Positions 19,322 through 28,278 of a stretch of 64,000 nt of DNA are shown one piece after another (the first letter of the stretch is position 1; the number at the start of each line of letters is the position of its first letter). Under the pieces are notes generated by a model. That model saw only the letters and a list, made by a program, of their open reading frames with translations. It did no database searches and was not told the DNA's origin. The position numbers were made by a program, and so were the translations under genes. Source of the DNA: UBA1444 sp964521625 (GTDB lineage: Bacteria; Bacillota; Negativicutes; UBA1444); contig CAZFSM010000009.1 in the NCBI GenBank assembly GCA_964521625.1, forward strand, positions 88,110 through 152,109, read 5' to 3'.

Positions 19322-21072
19322 TGCGGCTCTCCTGCTTTTTTTTGCGATATCATTAACAAAACTTTCCGCTTGAATTTGCCGATATAACGAAAATAGTCCT
19401 GGAATGGGCGCGCTCTTCTCAAAACACCATCTATGATTACCAAACCTTCCGCTTGATTTAGCGTATGCACTGCCACAATATCCTCATCCCAAATCGGCGC
19501 TATTTCGTTTACGCATTGCTCTTGGTACTGTGTTGTGGACAAAGTTTCGATCCGATTGATTTTCACTGCATATCCATAACGCTTTTTACAATTCTGCGAC
19601 GGGCGGTACAAAACCCCATTTTGCTCAAATATTTTCCCGGCCGGCCTGGCTGAGCTCACATCGCAAACAACCGGGTTTTGTGGATGGGGAGTCCATTGCT
19701 TAGCAAATAAATCATTACTGTAGAAGATATGCAGCTCATCGTTGGAAGGAGTGCCGAGGTATTCGCAAATCGTAACAAACATCCACCATAAGCCATCATG
19801 GTAATACAGGGTCGTATCGTTCGCTCGAACGTTCTCCAAAAGAACAGACTCTTTCTCCCAATGATGGGGAAAATCATGGCATCGGTATAAGTTTATTGTT
19901 CGATTTTCTGCCGTTTCCGGAATCATGTAGTACTGCTGTTCATGTTTAAAAACAAAAGGGTACGACATATGATAAGGCTCTTTTATTACCGTCTGTACCG
20001 CAGAAACTGCTCCTCCCTGATCAATTTGCAGGCAGGAAATATGGCCTTTGTTGCCACTGCCCTGCACTTCCTCGATAAAAATACAATATTGGTCATTTTC
20101 GCAAACTACAAACGGGTCGGCCCAAAAACGATCAACCGGCGGCACAAGATGCGTAAAACCTGCCGGATTAATTGGCAAGAGAGGGAATTTTCCCGCTTGG
20201 TATAGTAAAAAATATTGGTCAAAAAAGAAAAAATGTCGAAGTTGTTTGCGTGCAACCGCGATCAATAATTTTGACAGCATAAGTAACCAGCGGTTACTGT
20301 TTTGTGCATTATGAAGGCTTATCTTTGCTTGGCTCGGTTTATGTTGATTTTTTAGTGTTACTTCGGTAAAAAAAGCTGTACTCCCTTCCTGGTAGAGCTT
20401 TTTAATTTGTCGCAGCAGATTCGTTGCTGTTTTCCAATGATTGATATTATTGTAACGAAATACGGACAACGTGTTTGTCTGCGCGTAATCATCACAAAGA
20501 ACAACCTCAGGTTCCGCTGTTTGTCTAATGGCCTTAAGCACAGCAAGCGGGTCACTGTTTTCATTTACTATTTCCTGAAAACAAGCGTACTGCTTGGAAA
20601 AATCATCTCCAGATCCATGTTGATACAACCATATCCCATCACTCGCCAGTGTTTTGGGCAACCATGCAGGAATCCCCCCCCCGAAAGGAAGCAGAATATC
20701 AAGATGAAAATCTGCAATTTTATCACACACATTATCCTCCAGCCTAACCTGTGATTTCAGCTCGGCTGGGTTAGTTTGCATACAAGGGATGCCTTCTATC
20801 AATGGCGTTAGCAGTTTGGGTTCGAAAGCATTCAGATCCACTGGGTTAAAATATGCATCCAGTTTAAAATAAGCTGATAATATACGTTTACGACACGTAC
20901 CATGAACATTTTGCTCCGGACATTCGCACCGGTGCAACGAATTTGAGCCAGTTTCTATAATTAATGCGATTTCAGCAAAATCACTCTTCATGATCGTCTC
21001 GATCACATAATGGGCCCAATACGGCACATGCAAAGAATCAACTATAACACCAATCCGCTTTTTATTTTTCAT
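19318..21072 (-). CDS. GINT1-like protein (glucosamine inositolphosphorylceramide transferase family) 1
   Basis: A 584-residue paralogue of the protein at 11694-13409, with the same two-part layout. The N-terminus is KRIGVIVDSLHVPYWAHYVI. The C-terminal beta-rich domain has DRFWADPFVV, FIEEVQGSGNKGHI, PYHMSYPFVF, MIPETAENRTINLYRC and ARPAGKIFEQNGVLYRPS. The pairing of a formyltransferase-like N-terminus with this domain recurs in bacterial polysaccharide loci. Plant relatives transfer GlcN/GlcNAc to a sphingolipid glycan, so glycosyl transfer is the best guess, unproven for bacteria. GGGAGGTGAG precedes the ATG. Two diverged copies in one operon suggest distinct acceptors. Confidence 0.7.
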   Translation of the reverse strand: MKNKKRIGVIVDSLHVPYWAHYVIETIMKSDFAEIALIIETGSNSLHRCECPEQNVHGTCRKRILSAYFKLDAYFNPVDLNAFEPKLLTPLIEGIPCMQTNPAELKSQVRLEDNVCDKIADFHLDILLPFGGGIPAWLPKTLASDGIWLYQHGSGDDFSKQYACFQEIVNENSDPLAVLKAIRQTAEPEVVLCDDYAQTNTLSVFRYNNINHWKTATNLLRQIKKLYQEGSTAFFTEVTLKNQHKPSQAKISLHNAQNSNRWLLMLSKLLIAVARKQLRHFFFFDQYFLLYQAGKFPLLPINPAGFTHLVPPVDRFWADPFVVCENDQYCIFIEEVQGSGNKGHISCLQIDQGGAVSAVQTVIKEPYHMSYPFVFKHEQQYYMIPETAENRTINLYRCHDFPHHWEKESVLLENVRANDTTLYYHDGLWWMFVTICEYLGTPSNDELHIFYSNDLFAKQWTPHPQNPVVCDVSSARPAGKIFEQNGVLYRPSQNCKKRYGYAVKINRIETLSTTQYQEQCVNEIAPIWDEDIVAVHTLNQAEGLVIIDGVLRRARPFQDYFRYIGKFKRKVLLMISQKKAGEPQ

Positions 21073-21099
21073 CTACTCACCTCCCGGCCTTCGTTCTTG

Positions 21100-22350
21100 T
21101 CAATCATGTGACCGGACAACAAACCCCAAAAAGCCAAAAAAGATGGCGTTAAAGGTGAAAAACGAAATGAAATGATCAGACCACATTGCAGTTACCAAAT
21201 AACCGACCAAAAAAACGATATAGGCGTCCAACAGCCAATTATACTGATGCTCGCTACGTTGTTTCCATAGTAGTTTAATCAAAAAATAGAGGAAGTTGAT
21301 AAATAGTAGAAAACCCAAGCCGCCAGCAACGACAGCGGCCTGTAAAAATGCGTTATGCGCCTGCATCGCAGTACTGCCGGTAATCAAGTACATTGTTTCG
21401 AATCCGATTCCCAAAGGATTGGTCGAAACAATGTCCAACGCCGTTTTCCATACCACATCCCTTGAACTGAGCGCATCTCCTGTCTCGCCCCCCTGAATCG
21501 CCGTTATAGTATCGGTGATTCGCGGAATAAACCAAAGGCTGAGCAATACAGCCATGAGCAAAACCATCGTCAGTAAAAAACCGGACAAAAGCTTTTTTTC
21601 ACGCAAAATGACAAAAACAAAACATACCAAAGCAATAAAAAGTGTAGCAAGAGACTCGCGCGATTGCGTCAACAGCAATACCAAACTAGTTCCGGCGGTC
21701 ATTAGAAAAAAAAATGCTTTTTGCCCGACGCTCTTTTCTTTTATCATTCCGATGACAGCAAAAACAGTAAAAAAAGCGGCAATTGTGCCCAATTGGTTGG
21801 GGTCTTCAATCTGCCCGCTCAAGCGGGAAACGGAAGAAGTCAAGCTAGAAAAAATCAGTTCAATCAGCGAAAGACCCGGCGCTACCGTTAACATGCCGCC
21901 AAAAACCCCAGCCAAAAAACTGACCAGCAATAGATTCATTATCCGCTTTACATCCTGATAGCGTATTGGACTCGCGGTTCCATAATAAAATAAGATCAAC
22001 GGAATTAGCCATAGAAAAAAAACATAGATATTACGCGGTATGTAAGTTGCGAACTCATTTCGCAATAAAAAAAACAATATAGTTGGCGCAAAAAATATCG
22101 CAGCTAAAGCGAAATACGAGGATAAAAATTGAACAACCTCAGTGGATCGAAAATCTGCCCTGCTTTTCGGCGTCTTTTTTACTAGCAACTCGATAATAAT
22201 ATTCAAACCGATAAAAACCATCATAAGGTCACCTGGGGCGATATTCAACGTTCGCGAAAACATCGATACCCCTGCAACGGGTGTTATGGCAAAGATTGTA
22301 TATAGCATAAGCGTGATAATAACAGCTATCTGTTGCACAATAACATTCAT
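21100..22350 (-). CDS. O-antigen ligase/Wzy-like polysaccharide polymerase
   Basis: A 416-residue protein with 10-12 membrane segments and a large extracytoplasmic loop. The O-antigen ligase/polymerase family features are LTQSRESLATLF near residue 225 and NPLGIGFETMYLI followed by MQAHNAFLQAAVVAGGLGF near 320. Wzy enzymes join flipped lipid-linked repeat units in the periplasm. Its start overlaps the stop of the flippase gene (TAATG), and AAGAGG precedes it. As the only such gene in the locus, it is the likely polymerase. Ligase activity cannot be excluded, but a diderm Firmicute exopolysaccharide context favours polymerase. Confidence 0.85.
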   Translation of the reverse strand: MNVIVQQIAVIITLMLYTIFAITPVAGVSMFSRTLNIAPGDLMMVFIGLNIIIELLVKKTPKSRADFRSTEVVQFLSSYFALAAIFFAPTILFFLLRNEFATYIPRNIYVFFLWLIPLILFYYGTASPIRYQDVKRIMNLLLVSFLAGVFGGMLTVAPGLSLIELIFSSLTSSVSRLSGQIEDPNQLGTIAAFFTVFAVIGMIKEKSVGQKAFFFLMTAGTSLVLLLTQSRESLATLFIALVCFVFVILREKKLLSGFLLTMVLLMAVLLSLWFIPRITDTITAIQGGETGDALSSRDVVWKTALDIVSTNPLGIGFETMYLITGSTAMQAHNAFLQAAVVAGGLGFLLFINFLYFLIKLLWKQRSEHQYNWLLDAYIVFLVGYLVTAMWSDHFISFFTFNAIFFGFLGFVVRSHD

Positions 22351-23747
22351 TACCTCTTGAAATATTTCATACTGTAAAAACCGGACAGGCCAAAGTAGAT
22401 AACAGTACCCAACAATATGGTGGCGATTACAGGAATGCTAAAGGAGTACTGTATCCAATAACACAGACCGCCCATTGCCGTCGCGCTTGCAATGCTGATC
22501 GCAATCAGTTTGACATCCAACCAGCCGGAAGCAAGAAACAGCCGAACACGCGACAGAAGATACAAGAATATGGCCAACTCGGTAACGACCATTGCCGCTG
22601 CAGCGCCAGTCGCCTTCCAATAAGGAATCAACAATAAATTGGCGGCAGAATTTACCAGGAGTCCACAAATTAAAACCCGAATATATACTTTGTCCGCTTT
22701 GATCGAGAGCAAAAAGTTGGCCATGGATATGCTCAATGCCATCAGCAAAAGATAATATAACAATAATGTGAAAGGAACCACAGACGCTTGATATCTTTCG
22801 CCAAAAAACGCCAGAATTATGTCGTGCGCTAAAATAGTACCGCCTGTTACGACTGGAATCATGACATAGAGCATGGCATGCAGGTTCTTTTTCAAATAAG
22901 TCAAAGCTACCTGTTTGTCTGTTTCATTTAGCCGAACCATTGCAGAAAAGGTCGATTGCGAATACACCCCCACCAAACCGGAAAAAACAATCACAATACG
23001 ATAAGCAACGCTATAATAGCCTACTTCATCAGCGCTCCAAAAGTATCCGAGTAAAACCATATCCATATTGTCCTGTATTTGGTTGATGATTGTAGAAAAG
23101 GCAAATGGCATAGAGACAAGCAATAACCGCCGGAACAGTACGAAATCAACTATCAGCTTTATTCGATCCCGTTGCAGGTAAAAGTAAAGCAAATAGACGC
23201 TAGAAAGAATCGCCCCAATAAACGCCATCAACGGAATATAATAAATATCCGCAACACTGTTTACAAACCACAAGGTCATCGCCGAGCAGAAAATGCTTCC
23301 CATCAATGTCGCGATCGTTAAAGAATGCAGTTCTTCCCGCCCAATAAAATACCAATCCAAAAAGAACGCCGAACTCAGCAAACTCAACCCATACAACGCC
23401 AGTAAATTGAAAAACCGCAAGTTGGAATCAAAAAAATAGAAATAGGCATATAGTATTAACAATAGATAGGAACAAATGGCAAAATAAAGACGTAAAGAAA
23501 AAATAAGGCTTACAGATTTAAAAGAATTCTGTTGCTCTCGAGCAATAATCCGAACTCCTTCCACCTGAAGCCCTAGTGTTGCTAACACTGAAAAATAGCC
23601 AACAATTGCTATTGCCAAACTTAGCGATCCATATTCAGACGGTCCTAATGTCCGCGCCAAATAGACCATCAAAACAAAGGATAAAGCTTGGCTCAACAAA
23701 CGTCCGGCTAATCCGTAACTGAAGTTCTCAACAGTTGACTTGCGCAT
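22350..23747 (-). CDS. Wzx-type oligosaccharide flippase (MOP superfamily)
   Basis: A 465-residue protein with 12-14 membrane segments. The N-terminus (YGLAGRLLSQALSFVLMVYL) and the ARTLGPSEYGSLSLA motif near residue 32 identify the polysaccharide biosynthesis/flippase family. It moves undecaprenyl-diphosphate-linked repeat units from the inner to the outer face of the cytoplasmic membrane. It is translationally coupled to the downstream polymerase. Spacing from AAGGA to the ATG is about 11 bases. Confidence 0.9.
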   Translation of the reverse strand: MRKSTVENFSYGLAGRLLSQALSFVLMVYLARTLGPSEYGSLSLAIAIVGYFSVLATLGLQVEGVRIIAREQQNSFKSVSLIFSLRLYFAICSYLLLILYAYFYFFDSNLRFFNLLALYGLSLLSSAFFLDWYFIGREELHSLTIATLMGSIFCSAMTLWFVNSVADIYYIPLMAFIGAILSSVYLLYFYLQRDRIKLIVDFVLFRRLLLVSMPFAFSTIINQIQDNMDMVLLGYFWSADEVGYYSVAYRIVIVFSGLVGVYSQSTFSAMVRLNETDKQVALTYLKKNLHAMLYVMIPVVTGGTILAHDIILAFFGERYQASVVPFTLLLYYLLLMALSISMANFLLSIKADKVYIRVLICGLLVNSAANLLLIPYWKATGAAAAMVVTELAIFLYLLSRVRLFLASGWLDVKLIAISIASATAMGGLCYWIQYSFSIPVIATILLGTVIYFGLSGFYSMKYFKR

Positions 23748-23790
23748 ATTTTCTGCAATCCTTCATGTTTTTAGAATCTTCCAAAGAATA

Positions 23791-24948
23791 TTATCTGCGG
23801 GGAGCACAAGCTTGCAATACCGCAAGCTTGTTTCTAATTCGCGACCCTAATCGTTGCATTCTTCCCAAAAGAATGCACTGGCAATATTCACAAAAAGCAA
23901 ATATGCCAAGGACAAGAACACCAGAAATATTCCTTTTGCTAAATACACAGTGTTCCAAATAAGCGCTTTTCGCCAAAAAGTCATATTTATAGGGTTCGTT
24001 CCCCCTACCAAAGTCAAACGCTTTGACTCCACGTTCTATGGCATATTCAATCATTAGCAGTTCAAGTACTTTTCCGGGGGAAAAAGAATAGAATGCTATG
24101 TTCCAGGATTTCATATAGTTCATTATTCTTTCGTGACTAAGAAAATACAAACCCATTGCCACTACAGTTCCTCGGTGCTTTAGACAGGGAAATGCAATAG
24201 AACGGGTACGTGACAACTCCTCTGCAATCCTGAAAAGAAACTCCTTGAATTTCTTCCCGTGCGATATGGCCGGAAGGTCCTCCGTATGGTGCCGTTTTTG
24301 CCAGCAATCCAGCCGAAAATACTCGAAAGACTCAATATGTTGCCGGATATCGGCATAATCAAACAAGACGGTAAACTCAAACGCCTTGTCTGTGCTGATC
24401 TTATTCAAACGACCCTTAAATCGATGACGCCAATTGCTTGTCATGCCTCCATAGTATTTCAGCTTAGTATCCGGCAACTCTATTACTGGTGATTCAATAG
24501 GATGAAGCTGGCGAAATAAAAACTTTGCACAACGGGTATCACACAGCATCAAGTCCTTCATCTGTTCTGCGGAAATTAACGCGCAATCAAATATATCCCA
24601 ATCCTCGCCATGGGTATTTAGAATATCGAACAAAAGTCTAAATACAGCTCTTTGATGGTGTTGTTCTACCAAAATTTCGTTTAAATCATTAAGAGGATTC
24701 CCAATAAACGTTAATATTTTAAGACAACACCTGCGCATCACTATGGTCGGGACAAAACCGACCAGTTCGTCATTTTCACTAAAGATCAATATGCAAAACA
24801 ACCTGTTTGTTGGAGAAAGCACTTCTAGCCAGGGGATCACCCATCCCGGGGAACCAAATACGCTGTGAGCGTATCGAGACGATAATCGCTCCCATTCCCT
24901 TCTATATGACAAAAGCTCATTCACATCTCTTACGATTACAACACGCAT
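23791..24948 (-). CDS. FemAB/CelD-type GNAT acyltransferase
   Basis: A 385-residue protein of the acetyltransferase-6 (CelD/BcsL, FemAB-related) group: two GNAT-like halves, with GSPGWVIPWLEVL near residue 32 and LELLMIEYAIERGVKAFDFGRGNEPYK written here only as its core FDFGRGNEPYKYDF near 310. Such proteins in exopolysaccharide clusters add acyl or aminoacyl groups to sugars. There is no signal peptide, so the site is cytoplasmic. It lies between the CpsD-like gene and the flippase. The ribosome site is weak, suggesting dependence on upstream translation. Substrate unknown. Confidence 0.75.
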   Translation of the reverse strand: MRVVIVRDVNELLSYRREWERLSSRYAHSVFGSPGWVIPWLEVLSPTNRLFCILIFSENDELVGFVPTIVMRRCCLKILTFIGNPLNDLNEILVEQHHQRAVFRLLFDILNTHGEDWDIFDCALISAEQMKDLMLCDTRCAKFLFRQLHPIESPVIELPDTKLKYYGGMTSNWRHRFKGRLNKISTDKAFEFTVLFDYADIRQHIESFEYFRLDCWQKRHHTEDLPAISHGKKFKEFLFRIAEELSRTRSIAFPCLKHRGTVVAMGLYFLSHERIMNYMKSWNIAFYSFSPGKVLELLMIEYAIERGVKAFDFGRGNEPYKYDFLAKSAYLEHCVFSKRNISGVLVLGIFAFCEYCQCILLGRMQRLGSRIRNKLAVLQACAPRR

Positions 24949-24971
24949 AAGCTTCTATTTCACCAACACTC

Positions 24972-25652
24972 TTATTTCGTCTCCGTATAATAAACAATTT
25001 CGCTATAGCTGACAACATCATTCAAAACAGTGCCGATAACATTCGCTTTAGCACCATTCAATAATTCCACAACTTTTTGCGCAGCTTTGGGTTTTGTTTT
25101 CCGGCTATCAATAACCAGGATAACTCCATCAACTTTGGAAGCGAGTACGCAAGCATCGGAAATAACAAATTCTTCTTTGACGACTATGGGCGAACTAGTG
25201 AGAAAAATGAAATCAGCGCGACCGCGCAATTCGTCAAGCAGTTTTCGAATTTTGGCATTGGATAATATTGAAATAGGGCCAATCGGTAGTGGCCCTGTTG
25301 TTATAACCTTCAGGTTCGGTATCCAGATTTCTTGCATGATCACTTTGGCAGTTGCATGCCCTTCAACCAGATTGGTTAAACCAAAATTCTGCAGATAAAA
25401 CTCATCACATAATATTGGGTGACGCAAATCACAGTCAACTAATATAACTTTTTTTCCTGCATAGGCCAAAGTCGCAGCTGCATTTATCGCAGTCATAGCA
25501 GCACTTTCCCCGACATTAGCGCCAACAAATAAAACCGTCTGAAGTTTTCCGATCGGTTGTGTATCCTGTATGCTGGCGCAAAGTGCTCGAAATGCTTCCG
25601 CCGTTAGTGATTGCTCACGATCTTTGATAATATAACGTTCTTTTTTTGCCAC
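24972..25652 (-). CDS. CpsD/CapB-like BY-kinase homologue with degenerate Walker A motif
   Basis: About 226 residues. The fold and order match bacterial tyrosine kinases of capsule systems: EAFRALCASIQ, then the P-loop region, AGKKVILVDCDLRHP (Walker A-prime with Asp), GHATAKVI, and FIFLTSSPIV where Walker B should lie. The P-loop reads GANVGESAAMTAIN where active family members have PGEGKST; the catalytic Lys and the following Ser/Thr are Ala and Ala/Met. ATP hydrolysis or phosphotransfer is therefore doubtful. The C-terminus has a small Tyr group (SYSEIVYYTETK) instead of a long cluster. A GTG one base after the upstream stop, with AGAAGGTG ahead, fixes the start. It probably pairs with the adjacent chain-length protein as a structural or regulatory subunit. 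Confidence 0.8.
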   Translation of the reverse strand: MAKKERYIIKDREQSLTAEAFRALCASIQDTQPIGKLQTVLFVGANVGESAAMTAINAAATLAYAGKKVILVDCDLRHPILCDEFYLQNFGLTNLVEGHATAKVIMQEIWIPNLKVITTGPLPIGPISILSNAKIRKLLDELRGRADFIFLTSSPIVVKEEFVISDACVLASKVDGVILVIDSRKTKPKAAQKVVELLNGAKANVIGTVLNDVVSYSEIVYYTETK

Positions 25653-25653
25653 G

Positions 25654-26982
25654 CTACACCTTCTTGGTTTTAGTGTTCCATATTTTCCAACGCGACTCTG
25701 AAACCCTACGTGGAATACTGCCAATCACTCTCTGGTTCAAGTAATATCTGACATCTTCAGCTGTGTCGATGGTTTTATGGAAGTATTCCGCAACAAATGT
25801 AATCATGGTACCAACAAAAACACCTAAAAATGCTGCTAAGACAAAGTTTAATGTTTTGCGCGGTTTAACAGGGTCTTCCGGCAATGAGGCCAGATCCACG
25901 ATTTGAACGTTCGCTGACTCCATGATCTCACTGATTCTCGCTTCTTCATATCGTTTTGCCAGCATAGTATAGAGTTCTTCAGCTACTTTATAGTCGCGAA
26001 GCAGGCGAGCAAGCCCGCGCTCCTTTTCCGGAATCTTGGCCATTTCTTGTTCTTCGACAATACTAAGACCTCGCAACGTCACTTTTTGTGTCTCACTTAG
26101 TGCAACTTCGCCTTTTGCTATTCGAGAAAGTTCCGATTGAAGTTTTTTTCGGGTTTCTGAAATACTTGCCTGCAACCTCATCACCGACGGGTGCTGAGGT
26201 GTGTGCGTCTTCAACAAACCAGCCAACTCGGCCTCTTGTTCGGCAAGTCTTGTCCGATACTGCTGAATAACCGGCGTGTCCGGAATTATCGACGGTTTAT
26301 TAGCTTTCGCCAACGCGGCTTCGGCCGCCAACCGGTTTTCGGCTTCCATTTTTTTAATCGCAGATTGCCGATCAACAATGTTTCGAGTCTGCTCAGTGAT
26401 CGCTATTGCTTTATTTTTCCCTTGAAAGTCGACCAGCGCTTTTTCCGTCTTTTCCAGTTCTCTTTTAACATCCGCTAACCGTTCCCCGATAAATATTCTA
26501 GTTTCCTTACTTTCAGCCCGTACAATATCGCGCAAACGTTCATTAAAAGCGTTCGCTACTGAGTTAACGATTATTTGCGCTTCTTGTGGCGATACTGCAA
26601 AAGCAAAGATATGCAGAACTTCTGTATCTTTTAATGGCCGCACTGTAACTTTGTTGTACAAATCGTCGTAATTTACATTAATTTTCTCGGCAGCATTGAT
26701 TTTATCAACCGCAGCCTCTAAAACAGTACGGCTTTTGATCAATTCTGCGAAGGTAAACATTTTTTGTTTTGTTTCTTCCAACGACCAAGCAAGACCTGGC
26801 ATGTCCGACAAACCTCTAGTAGCAGGCTTAACACGCAAAGTCACCTTTGCTTCATACGTTGGCGGTGTTAAATTTATAATTATTGCCAAAATCATCGCCA
26901 GGCAAAATGTGATATACACCACTTTGCGTCGACGAGTAACAATCGCCAATAAACTCCTCAGGTCAAGCTGCTCTTGCTGCAT
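25654..26982 (-). CDS. Wzz/CpsC-like polysaccharide chain-length determinant (polysaccharide co-polymerase)
   Basis: A 442-residue inner-membrane protein. One membrane segment lies near residues 20-40 and another near 388-410, flanking a long periplasmic part rich in coiled coil (residues about 165-330). The proline-rich SLPEDPVKPRKTLNF before the second segment is the usual Wzz signature. Such proteins set polymer length and contact the Wza exporter and the BY-kinase. Here the kinase is a separate gene, as in Gram-positive systems, while the large periplasmic region is like Gram-negative PCP-2 proteins. GGAGTGG precedes the ATG. The short cytoplasmic tail ends two bases before the next start. 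Confidence 0.88.
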   Translation of the reverse strand: MQQEQLDLRSLLAIVTRRRKVVYITFCLAMILAIIINLTPPTYEAKVTLRVKPATRGLSDMPGLAWSLEETKQKMFTFAELIKSRTVLEAAVDKINAAEKINVNYDDLYNKVTVRPLKDTEVLHIFAFAVSPQEAQIIVNSVANAFNERLRDIVRAESKETRIFIGERLADVKRELEKTEKALVDFQGKNKAIAITEQTRNIVDRQSAIKKMEAENRLAAEAALAKANKPSIIPDTPVIQQYRTRLAEQEAELAGLLKTHTPQHPSVMRLQASISETRKKLQSELSRIAKGEVALSETQKVTLRGLSIVEEQEMAKIPEKERGLARLLRDYKVAEELYTMLAKRYEEARISEIMESANVQIVDLASLPEDPVKPRKTLNFVLAAFLGVFVGTMITFVAEYFHKTIDTAEDVRYYLNQRVIGSIPRRVSESRWKIWNTKTKKV

Positions 26983-27027
26983 TGTTCCACTCCATAGTAA
27001 TCATCAGCTAATATCGTAGTTGGCGCT

Positions 27028-27696
27028 TCATTGATTCGTTTGCCCTCCGAATACGCCTACCGTCTTCAGATTATAGTATATTTGCGTCCAGGGTAAAATA
27101 TCATTAGTAATGCTAATGCGATGATTTTCTGTAAGATAGACAATATCTCCTTCCTGTAAGCGAAGATTTTTGGTCATATCGCCGTGCTTCAGCAATTCCA
27201 GTAAATTAATTCGCGATGGTTCTCCCTTTTGATCTTTATGAATGATGAACACCTTGGTTTTGGCAGCATCTTTCGTCCAGCCTTTGGCAGCTCCAATGGC
27301 ATCCATTAAATTCCTGCTTTTATCCAGTTCGTACAAGCCGGGAGCATTGACTTCACCAAGAACATATACCCGCTCTGTGCTAAACCTGACAACGTTTACC
27401 GTCACGCTAGGATCTACATAATATTTACTGAGCAGGGAATAAATCAACTGAGCCAGCCCTTGTGGCGATAAGCCTTCCGCCTTGACTTCTCCCGCAAAAG
27501 GATATGCAAAACAACCATCTGGTCGGATTGTAATAAAATCGGGATTCCCCGGGGCTGGAAAACTCAAATCCGGTTGGCCAAACACCTTGATGCTGAGGAC
27601 ATCGCCTTGACGCAAAAGGTATTCGGCTGTTGCAGCATGAGTTTTGGGCATCAGCAGAACAAGCAACAACACAAAAAAGCAGAGACATCGCTTCAA
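27028..27696 (-). CDS. Wza-like polysaccharide export protein (SLBB domain)
   Basis: About 222 residues. After a signal peptide (KRCLCFFVLLLVLLMPKTHA, cleavage likely after THA) come a poly-export domain (RQGDVLSIKVFGQPDL onward) and an SLBB domain (VYVLGEVNAPGLYELDK). Wza forms the outer-membrane exit channel, so its presence argues for a diderm cell. There is no lipobox, unlike E. coli Wza, and the C-terminal membrane helix region is short. I chose a TTG five bases after GGTGG because it puts KR right at the start of the signal peptide; an ATG ten codons upstream lacks a ribosome site. It is the first gene of the exopolysaccharide operon. Confidence 0.85.
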   Translation of the reverse strand: MKRCLCFFVLLLVLLMPKTHAATAEYLLRQGDVLSIKVFGQPDLSFPAPGNPDFITIRPDGCFAYPFAGEVKAEGLSPQGLAQLIYSLLSKYYVDPSVTVNVVRFSTERVYVLGEVNAPGLYELDKSRNLMDAIGAAKGWTKDAAKTKVFIIHKDQKGEPSRINLLELLKHGDMTKNLRLQEGDIVYLTENHRISITNDILPWTQIYYNLKTVGVFGGQTNQ

Positions 27697-27782
27697 AATT
27701 CCACCACCCTCGCTTAAACCGTTCATAGAATAAGAGATACAGTAATATTATTATTCGGCGTAATTTTCAACAAACCTCTTCG

Positions 27783-27810
27783 ATTAACAATCATTTTCAA
27801 AATATGTCAA
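27783..27810 (-). promoter_or_regulatory. Predicted sigma-A promoter of the exopolysaccharide operon
   Basis: On the minus strand a perfect TTGACA (-35) is followed 16 bases later by GTTAAT (-10, 4 of 6 matches). It lies about 90 bases upstream of the Wza-like gene, after the rnpB terminator. A second, weaker candidate (TTGTTG-17-TAATAT) lies nearer the gene. Confidence 0.5.
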
Positions 27811-27816
27811 TACGAT

Positions 27817-27857
27817 AAAAAAGAACGCAGAAGAAGTGCTCCTTCGGCGTTCTTTTT
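27817..27857. terminator. Bidirectional intrinsic terminator after rnpB
   Basis: The stem AAAAAGAACGC / GCGTTCTTTTT encloses an 18-base loop that can pair further. T-runs flank both sides. On the minus strand it ends the RNase P RNA and insulates it from the exopolysaccharide operon. Confidence 0.75.
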
Positions 27858-27861
27858 ATTT

Positions 27862-28222
27862 GGCTGTGAGTGATCAATAAGCCGGGTTCTGTTCCGCTTG
27901 CGCGGTGGCGATCATCTGTCTGGGCCGCCGATTGCCCGGCGGCTCTAGCGACGCAACCCGGAAGGTTCAGCGGGCCGCTTCATCCCTTCCCTATTCGGTC
28001 TTGCTCCAGGTGGGGTTTACCTAGCCGGCCGGTCACCCGGCCGCTGGTGCGCTCTTACCGCACCGTTGCATCCTTACCGGCCAAAAGCCGGCGGTCTTCA
28101 TTTCTGTGGCACTGGCCCTAAGGTCGCCCTCGCTGGACGTTATCCAGCACCCTGCCCTGTGGAGCCCGGACTTTCCTCGACCGCATCAAGTGCGGCCGCG
28201 ATCGCCTTTTCTACTCACAGCC
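27862..28222 (-). ncRNA. rnpB: RNase P RNA (bacterial type A)
   Basis: Read on the minus strand, the 5' and 3' ends pair (GGCTGTGAG...). Conserved elements follow in order: GAGGAAAGTCCGGGCTCC near the 5' end, CAGGGTGCTGGATAACGTCC, GCGAGGGCGACC, GGTAAACCCCACC with GGAGCAAGACC, and AGACAGATGATCGCC followed by ACAGAACCCGGCTTA near the 3' end. These are the universal core of the catalytic RNA that matures tRNA 5' ends. The roughly 360-nt length and the paired GC-rich arms fit type A. Ends are accurate to a few bases. Confidence 0.95.
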
Positions 28223-28278
28223 AAAATCTACAAGCATTGAGGTTCGGATATATAGAATACCATATTGGGCCAGACTGG

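Noticed and set aside
24972..25652. Normal BY-kinase annotation
   Set aside because: The Walker A Lys and Ser/Thr are replaced, so active kinase function is not claimed.
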